Positions 5,689-11,594 of a stretch of 11,594 bases of DNA are shown one piece after another (the first letter of the stretch is position 1; each line of letters begins with the position of its first letter). The translations under genes and the position numbers were made by a program. This stretch comes from Vicinamibacteria bacterium (GTDB lineage: Bacteria > Acidobacteriota > Vicinamibacteria > Vicinamibacterales > UBA2999), in assembly GCA_025924295.1 (NCBI GenBank), contig JAICEG010000130.1, forward strand, positions 1 through 11,594, given 5' to 3'. The notes under the pieces are model-generated. The model was not told the DNA's origin. It saw only the letters and a program-made list of their open reading frames with translations, and did not search any database.

Positions 5689-6716
5689 CCACGACCAGTT
5701 CTAAAGCAGCGCCGGCAGAGCCGGCAGCCTCATTCGATTCCGACCTGTCGCTCGACTTCCTGCGTGTCGTGGAACAGGCGGCGATCGCCTGCGCCCACAC
5801 GATGGGCCAGGGTGACCGCCACAAGTCGGACCAGGTCGCCGTCGAAGCGATGCGGCAGGAAATGGACTCCGTCCCGATTGACGGCACGATTGTCATCGGC
5901 GAGGGCGAGCGCGACGAGGCCCCGATGCTCTACATCGGGGAGAAGGTCGGGATGGCGCATGGCGCCTCCGGACCTTTTCCCCAGGTCGACATCGCCGTCG
6001 ATCCGCTGGAGGGGACCAATCTTTGCGCGACCGGCGCGCCGAATGCACTGGCCGTGCTCGCGGCGTCGGAGAGCGGCGGACTGCTGCACGCACCCGACAT
6101 CTACATGGAGAAGCTGGTCGTGGGCCCGAGTGCCCGCGATGTCGTCGATCTGGACGCGCCGGTACGCTTCAACCTCCGTGCGGTGGCCCAGGCAAACAGC
6201 CGGAGAGTCGAGGATCTGGTGGTGATCGTGCTCGACCGACCCCGCCATGCAAAGCTCATCGACGAGATCCGCGCGACCGGTGCGCGCATTCGATTGATCG
6301 GAGACGGCGATCTGTCGGCCGGTATTGCAGCAGCCGTCGTTGGCAGCGGTGTTCATTTGGTGATGGGCACGGGCGGTGCGCCGGAGGGTGTGCTCACAGC
6401 TGCGGCCATGCGCTGCCTGGGCGGTGAGATCTACGCGCGTCTCGTCGTGAACAGCCCCGAGCACGAACAGCGTTGCCACGCGATGGGCATTACCGACATC
6501 TCGCGGATCTATCGTTCCAAGGATCTGGCGTCCGGAACCAACATCGTCTTCGCCGCGACCGGTGTCACCGATGGAACGCTGATGAAAGGCGTTCGATTCT
6601 TCGGTGATGGGATTCGTACGACATCGCTGGTGATGCAGACGCATCCGCATCGGATCCGGTTCATCGACAGCATTCACGTCCAGGCGAAGGGGCCCACGGC
6701 GAAGATCCGGTTCTGA
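5685..6716 (+). CDS. glpX: Class II fructose-1,6-bisphosphatase (GlpX type)
   Basis: The enzyme removes the 1-phosphate of fructose-1,6-bisphosphate, the irreversible step of gluconeogenesis, and uses Mg2+ or Mn2+. From the ATG at 5685 it has 343 residues, normal for the family plus a short Ala/Ser-rich lead of about 20. Class II hallmarks in order are IGEGERDEAPML (71-82), metal-binding DPLEGTN (106-112), GDGD (207-210 region), and GTGGAPEGV (228-236), which forms the phosphate site. KSDQVAVEAMR near 47-57 is also typical. The start forms an ATGA overlap with the acyl-CoA dehydrogenase stop, so both are translated from one message. No class I FBPase or other gluconeogenic gene is in the window. 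In cyanobacteria-like relatives the enzyme also hydrolyses sedoheptulose-1,7-bisphosphate; nothing here tests that. Confidence 0.96.
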   Translation: MTTTSSKAAPAEPAASFDSDLSLDFLRVVEQAAIACAHTMGQGDRHKSDQVAVEAMRQEMDSVPIDGTIVIGEGERDEAPMLYIGEKVGMAHGASGPFPQVDIAVDPLEGTNLCATGAPNALAVLAASESGGLLHAPDIYMEKLVVGPSARDVVDLDAPVRFNLRAVAQANSRRVEDLVVIVLDRPRHAKLIDEIRATGARIRLIGDGDLSAGIAAAVVGSGVHLVMGTGGAPEGVLTAAAMRCLGGEIYARLVVNSPEHEQRCHAMGITDISRIYRSKDLASGTNIVFAATGVTDGTLMKGVRFFGDGIRTTSLVMQTHPHRIRFIDSIHVQAKGPTAKIRF

Positions 6717-6722
6717 CGGCGC

Positions 6723-7937
6723 GTGGAAACCTGGCGGCGCAATCAAGTCGCGGTCACCGCCGGTTCGTTCGTTGGCTTCACCGGATTCACCATGGTGATG
6801 CCGTTTCTTGCCAGCTACATCCAGGGGATGGGTGTCACTGACGTCGGCGAGGTCGCGTTGTGGACCGGGCTGACGCTCGGCGTGACGCCTGCCGTGAGCG
6901 CGATGTGCGCGCCGCTCTGGGGACGAGTCGCCGATCGGTTTGGCAACAAGATCCTGCTTCAGCGTTCCCTCGCCAGCTGCGTCCTCGTCATGGGGCTGAT
7001 GGCATACGCGGCGCAGCCCTGGCACCTGTTCACGCTTCGCGCGATGCTGGGACTCGTGGGTGGCTACGGTCCGCTGACCGTTTCCATGGCGGCCATGTCC
7101 GCGCCCGCCGAGCACATGGCGCGGGCGATCGGCGCCGTGCAGACCGCGCAGCGCATCGGGCCGGCCATCGGGCCCGCCATTGGCGGGCTGCTGGCAGCGG
7201 CGGCGGGGCTGCGCGACGCGTTCCTCGTGTCGGCAGCGGTGTACGCGGCCGCGTTCCTGATGGTCACCATCATGTACACGGAACCCTCACGAGCGGCACG
7301 AGAGCCCGGCGCCAATGGCCGAGTGTCGTTCGGTACGGTGCTCGCCTTCGAGAACTTCGTGGTGCTGATGGTGGTCATCTTCGGTTTGCAGGTCGTCGAC
7401 CGAAGCCTCGGTCCCGTGCTGCAACTGCATGTGACCGAGCTTGGATACAGCCTCAGGGATTCGACCGTGATTGTCGGAGTGCTGTTTTCGGTTCTGGCGG
7501 TGTCCGCCGCCTGCGGGAATCAACTTGCCGCGCGGCTGCTCAAGCGAGCCACGACACGCGCGGTCATCGCCGGGTCGATACTCTCGGCCGCCGGAGCGCT
7601 GGCCGTATTCGCCCTGGTTGAGAGTGTCTGGCTCATGACCGCAACCATGGCAGCGTTTGGCCTGACGATCGGTACGGCGCTGACGACCACGTTCACCGCC
7701 GCGGGTTCCATCGTCCCGCGTGAAGCCCATGGGGTGGGTTTCGGGTTCCTGGCGAGCGCATCACTCATCGGCTCGGCGATCAGTCCCGTTCTCAGCGGGC
7801 TCGTGGCTGGACGCAGTATTCGAGTGGTGTTTTTGTTGGGAGCCGCGCTTCTGACCACGATCGTATTGATGGTCCGAAAGCTCATGGCCGAGCGCGATCC
7901 GGCGATCGAGGCGGCACCCTCGGTGGATGAGTCATGA
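6723..7937 (+). CDS. MFS transporter, drug:H+ antiporter-like
   Basis: This is a 404-residue inner-membrane secondary transporter of the major facilitator superfamily, probably an exporter driven by the proton gradient. Alternating hydrophobic stretches fit 12 transmembrane helices with a cytoplasmic loop around residues 185-205 (EPSRAAREPGANGRVS), the usual six-plus-six arrangement. Motif A after helix 2 reads GRVADRFGNK (67-76). GPAIGPAIGG (146-155) in helix 5 resembles motif C, which is typical of antiporters in the TetA/Bmr-type DHA1 group. The GTG start at 6723 lies 6 bp after the glpX stop with no clear Shine-Dalgarno sequence, and starting there preserves helix 1 (from about residue 8). 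An internal ATG at 6792 would truncate that helix. The substrate cannot be inferred, and a role exporting a product of the upstream enzymes is speculation. Confidence 0.9.
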   Translation: METWRRNQVAVTAGSFVGFTGFTMVMPFLASYIQGMGVTDVGEVALWTGLTLGVTPAVSAMCAPLWGRVADRFGNKILLQRSLASCVLVMGLMAYAAQPWHLFTLRAMLGLVGGYGPLTVSMAAMSAPAEHMARAIGAVQTAQRIGPAIGPAIGGLLAAAAGLRDAFLVSAAVYAAAFLMVTIMYTEPSRAAREPGANGRVSFGTVLAFENFVVLMVVIFGLQVVDRSLGPVLQLHVTELGYSLRDSTVIVGVLFSVLAVSAACGNQLAARLLKRATTRAVIAGSILSAAGALAVFALVESVWLMTATMAAFGLTIGTALTTTFTAAGSIVPREAHGVGFGFLASASLIGSAISPVLSGLVAGRSIRVVFLLGAALLTTIVLMVRKLMAERDPAIEAAPSVDES

Positions 7938-7952
7938 ACGCCGCATCGGCAC

Positions 7953-8093
7953 TCATTCTTCAGGTTTGTTCTTGTGCTTGCGGCGACGCCAGGGGCGTTT
8001 GGTCTTGTCCTCATGTACTCCGCCTGTCTGTCGGGGAAGCGGGACTCGCGGACGTGGACCGGATTTACCTGTGCTGCGTTGGCGACGCCTCAT
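7953..8093 (-). CDS. Possible small, strongly basic protein (46 codons)
   Basis: This open frame on the minus strand would encode 46 residues, 17 of them Lys or Arg, starting MRRRQRSTGKSGPRPR and ending KRPWRRRKHKNKPEE. Such a composition suits an RNA- or DNA-binding peptide, but no family is recognised. It fills most of the gap between the MFS gene, whose stop it faces across 15 bp, and hflX, from which it diverges. Points against it: no Shine-Dalgarno sequence precedes the ATG, and only about half of its codons end in G or C (24 of 45 by my count), lower than in the neighbouring genes. A TAGTAT hexamer lies 10 nt before the ATG, so a near-leaderless message is conceivable. Treat it as a candidate only. 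Confidence 0.3.
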   Translation of the reverse strand: MRRRQRSTGKSGPRPRVPLPRQTGGVHEDKTKRPWRRRKHKNKPEE

Positions 8094-8108
8094 GACTGCT
8101 ACGATACT
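8079..8108 (+). promoter_or_regulatory. Weak promoter candidate for hflX
   Basis: TTGGCG (8079-8084) and GATACT (8103-8108) each match the sigma-70 consensus at four of six bases with an 18-bp spacer. An overlapping extended -10, TGCTACGAT (8097-8105), is an alternative. The site begins 88 bp before the hflX start in the only sizeable gap upstream of this operon. A near-perfect inverted repeat, GGCCACG (8140-8146) and CGTGACC (8151-8157), lies in the presumed leader. The rest of the 229-bp gap holds nothing else that I recognise, apart from the small ORF candidate. Confidence 0.3.
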
Positions 8109-8166
8109 AGCGATAGCCGAAGTGTTGTGTGTAGTCCATGGCCACGTAGCCGTGACCTGATCTCCG

Positions 8167-9459
8167 ATGCCGTCCCATTCATCTGTCACCGAGCGAGCCG
8201 CGCTGGTGGGTCTTGTCACCAGCGCCTTGCGGCGTGTTGACGCCGATCAATCGCTCGACGAATTGGCCGGACTGGCGCAGGCGGCTGGAGCCTCGGTTGC
8301 GCTCCGCATGTTGCAGGAACGGCCGAAGCCGGATCCTGCCACGTTCATTGGCGCTGGCAAGGTCGCAAGTCTGGCCGCTGCCTGTGCCGAGGCCGACATC
8401 GACCTGGTGATCTTCGACAACGAGCTGACGCCCGCGCAGCTCGGCCAACTGGAGAAGAAGCTCGAGCGCAAAGTCATCGACCGCACTCAGCTCATCCTCG
8501 ATATCTTCTCCAGGCGGGCACGCACCCGCGAGGGCAAGTGGCAGGTCGAGTTGGCGCAGTTGAAATACCTCCTTCCGCGTCTTGCGGGCAGCGGCACGGC
8601 GTTGTCCCGTCTCGGCGGCGGCATCGGCACCCGCGGTCCTGGTGAAACCAAGCTCGAGACCGACCGCCGCCGGATCCGCGTCCGCATTCAATCGATTCAG
8701 CGCGAGATCGACCAGGTGCGAGCGCGCCGCTCGCAGTTGCGCGAACGCCGGCAGAAACGGTCGGTCCCTACGGTGGCACTCGTCGGCTACACCAACGCCG
8801 GCAAGACGACGCTCTTCAACCGCATGACGAACGAAGACGCGGTCGCGTCCGACGCGTTGTTCGTGACGCTCGATCCGCTCGTTCGCCAGGTCCGGCTTCG
8901 CGATCAGCGGGAACTGCTGGTCTCCGACACAGTCGGTTTCATCGACCGGCTCCCGCATGCCCTCGTTGCGGCGTTCCGCGCCACGCTGGAGGAAGTCGCC
9001 GAAGCCGATCTGGCCCTGCACGTCATTGACGCGGCGAGCCCGGATCGCGAGCGGCATATGGCCGCGGTCCGTCGCGTGCTGGACGAAGTCGGCGCCGCCG
9101 AAGTACCGCTGATCGACGTCTACAACAAGATCGATGCGATCGGTCCTGACGAGCGACGCCGCCTGCAGGGAGCCGACCCGGCCGCCGCGCTGGTGTCGGC
9201 CCGTACCGGCGAGGGACTCGAGGACCTTCTGCAGATGATCGCGGCGCGCGTAGCGCTCGACACCCGGCGCATCACGATCACCTTCGACAGCAGCAAGGCA
9301 TTCGACCGCGAGCAGGTGTCGCGTCTGTACCGCGTGGCGAGAGTCATCAGCCACGTGGCGACCAACGGGCGTATCGTGATCGAGGCAGACGTTCCGAGAC
9401 GGTTCATCGAGCGTCTCACTTCCATCGAGAGAGGCGGGGATCAGGCCGATGTCCATTGA
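8167..9459 (+). CDS. hflX: Ribosome-associated GTPase HflX
   Basis: HflX is a TRAFAC-class GTPase that binds the 50S subunit and splits stalled or hibernating 70S ribosomes, for example after heat stress. The protein has 430 residues. The N-terminal HflX domain includes DPATFIGAGK (56-65) and the helical linker with the diagnostic LGGGIGTRGPGE (149-160). The G domain follows: G1 GYTNAGKT (207-214), G2 threonine in LFVTLDP (231-237), G3 DTVGFI (254-259), G4 NKID (320-323), and G5 SARTG (344-348). A C-terminal domain of about 65 residues is present. An in-frame TGA lies at 8158-8160, so the ATG at 8167 is the first possible start; no good Shine-Dalgarno sequence is seen. It leads a three-gene group with the lipoprotein and phosphatidyltransferase genes, the first overlap being 11 nt. 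No hfq is adjacent, unlike in enterobacteria. Confidence 0.97.
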   Translation: MPSHSSVTERAALVGLVTSALRRVDADQSLDELAGLAQAAGASVALRMLQERPKPDPATFIGAGKVASLAAACAEADIDLVIFDNELTPAQLGQLEKKLERKVIDRTQLILDIFSRRARTREGKWQVELAQLKYLLPRLAGSGTALSRLGGGIGTRGPGETKLETDRRRIRVRIQSIQREIDQVRARRSQLRERRQKRSVPTVALVGYTNAGKTTLFNRMTNEDAVASDALFVTLDPLVRQVRLRDQRELLVSDTVGFIDRLPHALVAAFRATLEEVAEADLALHVIDAASPDRERHMAAVRRVLDEVGAAEVPLIDVYNKIDAIGPDERRRLQGADPAAALVSARTGEGLEDLLQMIAARVALDTRRITITFDSSKAFDREQVSRLYRVARVISHVATNGRIVIEADVPRRFIERLTSIERGGDQADVH

Positions 9460-10843
9460 GCGGCGGCATTTCTCCTTTCGGCGCGCTGCGTGTTGCCTCG
9501 GGATTGTGTGCGTCATCGTGTTCGCCGCTGCCTGCGCCACGCGCGTTCCGCCTCCTGCGCCGACAACGCTGGCACATCCGGAGTTTCCGTACCTGCAAAT
9601 GCCGACTGCACTCGCCGCGACTCCTGGCGCGTCGCGCGTCGACGTTGGCTGGCGCTACCTGCAGAGCAACGACCTGCAGAACGCTGATCTCGAATTCGGC
9701 GTGGCATTGAAGCTCGGGCCCCGCCTGTATCCCGCCCGCACCGGACAGGGATACGTTGCGCTCGTGAACCGCGACTACACGCGTGCACTCAGCGCGTTCG
9801 ATTCCGCACTCGAGGCCGATGCGTCATACGTACCGGCGCTGGTCGGGCGAGGACAGACGCTGCTGGCATCGGAGCGCACGGACGAAGCGCTCGCGGCGTT
9901 CGAGAAGGCACTTGCCATTGATCCGTCGCTGACCGACCTCAGCCGACGTGTCGAAGTCCTGCGCTTTCGCAACGTTCAGGACGTGATCGTCGCCGCGCAG
10001 GCCGCAGCCAAGCAGGGTCGTCTCGATGATGCGCGCACGGCCTACGAGCGGGCGCTGGCGACGTCGCCCGACAGTGCGTTCCTGTACCGCGAGCTCGGAC
10101 AAGTCGAGCGGCGTGCCGGCAACGCCGACCGTGCGCTCGCGCATCTGCGGCGCGCCTCGGAACTCGATCCCGGTGATGCGACGGCGCTCGTCGAAACTGG
10201 AGAAGTGTTGGAGGCACGCGGGGACAATGCCGGGGCCGAAGACGCCTATCGGAAAGCGGCGTCCCTCGATCCCAGTCTCGGCCTGACCGCGCGCATCGCG
10301 TCGACGGCTGAACGCGCCCGGGAGGCGCGTCTGCCCGCGGAATTCCGGGCGTCGCTGCAGGCGTCGCAGCTGACGCGCGGCGAGCTGGCCGCACTCATCG
10401 GCGTTCGCCTGGAGTCGCTACTGCAGCGAGCGACGACACAGCAGGTGGTCATGACGGACACCCGGGGACACTGGGCCGCACCGTGGATTTCAGCGACGGC
10501 CAGTGCCGGTGTGATCGAGCCATTCGAGAACCACACGTTCCAGCCGAGAACCCAGGTCCGGCGCGGCGATCTTGCGACGGTGGTGAATCGGCTGATTGCG
10601 TTGATTGCCCCCTCCAGTCCATCCCTCCGCGAACGTCTGAGCCAGCGACCCACGATCGCCGATGTCCCGCCGAGACACCTGCAGTACGAGGCGGTCATGT
10701 CAGCAGTCGCGGCCGGTGTCATGCCGCTCGTCGACGGCGATCGCTTTCAGGTGGGGCGGCAGGTGTCGGGGGCGGAGGCCGTCGAGGTGATCGATCGCGT
10801 GCGGGTACTGGCGGGGTCGACGATCGGCGCGTCGCGTCCGTGA
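9449..10843 (+). CDS. TPR-repeat lipoprotein with C-terminal SLH-like repeats
   Basis: The 464-residue protein is predicted to be exported and lipid-anchored. A basic start (RRHFSFRR) is followed by a hydrophobic stretch (13-28) and a lipobox-like FAAAC with Cys29; alanine at -3 is not the classic Leu. A Pro-rich spacer follows. About six tetratricopeptide units fill roughly 64-275, for example ARTGQGYVALVNRDYTRALS (96-115) and AFEKALAIDP (150-159). The C-terminal third has S-layer-homology-like repeats: a partial one near 301-327, a good one at 337-385 (DTRGHWAAPWI...TFQPRTQVRRGDLA) and another at 402-451 (ADVP...GVMPLVDGDRFQVGR). SLH domains usually bind cell-wall polymers, so this may tether an outer-membrane-anchored TPR scaffold to the wall. 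The start lies inside the hflX end (11-nt overlap), and the stop overlaps the next start (GTGA). The exact role is unknown. Confidence 0.88.
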   Translation: MSIERRHFSFRRAACCLGIVCVIVFAAACATRVPPPAPTTLAHPEFPYLQMPTALAATPGASRVDVGWRYLQSNDLQNADLEFGVALKLGPRLYPARTGQGYVALVNRDYTRALSAFDSALEADASYVPALVGRGQTLLASERTDEALAAFEKALAIDPSLTDLSRRVEVLRFRNVQDVIVAAQAAAKQGRLDDARTAYERALATSPDSAFLYRELGQVERRAGNADRALAHLRRASELDPGDATALVETGEVLEARGDNAGAEDAYRKAASLDPSLGLTARIASTAERAREARLPAEFRASLQASQLTRGELAALIGVRLESLLQRATTQQVVMTDTRGHWAAPWISATASAGVIEPFENHTFQPRTQVRRGDLATVVNRLIALIAPSSPSLRERLSQRPTIADVPPRHLQYEAVMSAVAAGVMPLVDGDRFQVGRQVSGAEAVEVIDRVRVLAGSTIGASRP

Positions 10844-11400
10844 AGAATCTCACGCTGGCCAACCAGCTCACGATCCTGCGCATCGCGCTGATTCCAGCCT
10901 TCGTGCTTCTCGTCGTCTATGGGTATCTGGGCTCCGCGCTGCTGGTGTTCAGCGTGGCCGGCCTGACCGACGCCCTCGACGGGCTCATTGCCAGGCGTGC
11001 CGGTCAGCGCACGAGCCTCGGGGCGTGGCTCGACCCGATGGCCGACAAGCTCCTGCTGGTGACCACCTTCGTGGTGCTCACGTTGCCCGGCATTCCGCTC
11101 ACCAACCACTTGCCACTGTGGCTCACCGTGCTCGTCATCAGCCGCGACGTGGTCATCGTTGGCGTTGTGGCGATCATCAACCTCGCGGTCGGGCCGCGGA
11201 CGTTCCGGCCATCATTCCTGGGAAAGGCGACCACCGCGGCGTTCATCATCACGAGCGTCATCGTGATGTTCTTCAACTACCGCCAGGAGCGGTCGATCAT
11301 CGTGGACCTCGGCATCTGGCTGTCGCTGGCCCTGACGCTGATCTCGAGCGGCGATTACTTCTTCAGGCTCCGCAAGCTGATCACCGAGGCGACGGAATAG
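10840..11400 (+). CDS. pgsA: CDP-alcohol phosphatidyltransferase, probably phosphatidylglycerophosphate synthase
   Basis: This inner-membrane enzyme of 186 residues moves a phosphatidyl group from CDP-diacylglycerol to an alcohol. The full family signature D-x2-DG-x2-AR-x8-G-x3-D-x3-D is intact, from Asp44 to Asp69 (DALDGLIARR, then GAWLDPMAD). These aspartates hold the catalytic metal ions. About six transmembrane helices can be seen. The start NLTLANQLTILRIALIPAF is typical of PgsA, which uses glycerol-3-phosphate and begins phosphatidylglycerol and cardiolipin synthesis. A cardiolipin synthase of the same fold cannot be excluded from sequence alone. The GTG start at 10840 overlaps the lipoprotein stop (GTGA), which suggests coupled translation. 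It was chosen because the family N-terminus begins exactly there; an open frame continues upstream but is out-of-frame overlap with the lipoprotein gene. In many bacteria pgsA lies in other contexts, so its link to hflX is probably only shared transcription. Confidence 0.9.
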   Translation: MKNLTLANQLTILRIALIPAFVLLVVYGYLGSALLVFSVAGLTDALDGLIARRAGQRTSLGAWLDPMADKLLLVTTFVVLTLPGIPLTNHLPLWLTVLVISRDVVIVGVVAIINLAVGPRTFRPSFLGKATTAAFIITSVIVMFFNYRQERSIIVDLGIWLSLALTLISSGDYFFRLRKLITEATE

Positions 11401-11442
11401 TCCTGTCTCGCGTTCGAGGTCCTCTCGTGAGCCGGCGACGAT

Positions 11443-11594
11443 TCAGGCGCGCTGAAACAGGCCCTTGACCAGCGTCAGCCACATGATTTTCAGGTCCAGT
11501 GTCACCGACCAGTTTTCGATGTAGTAGAGGTCGTACTCGATGCGTTTCTCGAGCGAGGTGTTGCCGCGCCAGCCGTTGACCTGGGCCCAGCCCG
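11443..11594 (-). CDS. Polyprenyl-phosphate sugar-1-phosphate transferase, C-terminal fragment (cut by window edge)
   Basis: Only the last 50 or so residues are visible. They read GWAQVNGWRG, SLEKRIEYDLYYIENWS, LDLKI and LVKGLF before the stop at 11443-11445. This is the conserved end of the bacterial sugar transferase family (PF02397; WcaJ, PssY and EpsE types). These inner-membrane enzymes start exopolysaccharide or O-antigen synthesis by placing a sugar-1-phosphate on undecaprenyl phosphate. The conserved GWAQVNG with Arg and the E(K)R..YDLYYI.NWS block make the family certain; the sugar and the polysaccharide are not. Most of the gene, including the N-terminal membrane helices, lies beyond the right edge. 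It faces pgsA tail to tail across a 42-bp gap in which I see no convincing terminator. Confidence 0.93.
   Translation of the reverse strand, partial: GWAQVNGWRGNTSLEKRIEYDLYYIENWSVTLDLKIMWLTLVKGLFQRA

Noticed and set aside
5730..7115. Long open frame (461 codons) on the minus strand opposite glpX and the MFS gene
   Set aside because: It lies antisense to two secure genes, its composition is rich in His/Arg/Asp as expected from the complement of GC-rich codons, and no family motif is visible.
7934..8095. 53-codon plus-strand ORF starting ATGA at the MFS stop
   Set aside because: Cys-rich peptide without a family, no Shine-Dalgarno sequence, and poor codon pattern; the opposite strand gives a more protein-like reading.
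8179..9540. Long open frame (453 codons) on the minus strand opposite hflX
   Set aside because: Antisense shadow of the secure hflX gene with low-complexity, Arg/Asp-rich content and no recognisable domain.
11401..11442. Intrinsic terminator between pgsA and the sugar transferase gene
   Set aside because: Only a 4-bp stem (CGAG/CTCG) without a T-tract on either strand.

Overview
The window is about 11.6 kb of GC-rich bacterial DNA, densely packed with housekeeping genes and carrying no RNA genes, CRISPR array, integrase or IS element. The gene mix (bactofilin, a NifS-type desulfurase next to MnmA, class II fructose bisphosphatase, HflX, a TPR/SLH lipoprotein, a sugar-1-phosphate transferase) and short intergenic repeats suggest a diderm soil-type bacterium. 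Acidobacteriota, perhaps class Vicinamibacteria, is my best guess, but that is inference and no taxonomic marker is present.

Layout. (1) 2-643, plus: the C-terminal two thirds of thioredoxin reductase, cut by the window edge, running convergently into the next block with a 4-bp gap. (2) 648-2916, minus: cysteine desulfurase then mnmA, a sulfur-relay pair for tRNA wobble-uridine 2-thiolation. A heptanucleotide tandem repeat fills the gap between them. (3) 2917-3184: divergent control region with a good sigma-70-type promoter on the plus strand that overlaps a small palindrome. (4) 3185-3724, plus: a bactofilin, followed by a REP-like palindrome at 3732-3789. (5) 3800-7937, plus: a tight cluster of a divergent methyltransferase-fold protein, an acyl-CoA dehydrogenase, GlpX fructose-1,6-bisphosphatase and an MFS exporter, joined by stop/start overlaps (TGATG, ATGA) or a 6-bp gap. 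(6) 7938-8166: intergenic, with a weak promoter candidate for hflX and a possible 46-codon very basic ORF on the minus strand. (7) 8167-11400, plus: hflX, a TPR/SLH lipoprotein and a CDP-alcohol phosphatidyltransferase (probably pgsA), with overlapping ends. (8) 11443-11594, minus: the last 50 or so residues of a polyprenyl-phosphate sugar-1-phosphate transferase, cut by the right edge.

Functionally, the left part covers thiol redox and tRNA sulfuration. The middle combines a cytoskeletal scaffold with central carbon and acyl-CoA metabolism. The right part covers ribosome rescue, envelope structure and phospholipid head-group synthesis. No stretch longer than 300 bases lacks a gene. I see no clearly new system. 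The items most worth checking are the REP-like element, the heptamer array, the all-cysteine MnmA triad, the TPR/SLH lipoprotein and the small basic ORF.
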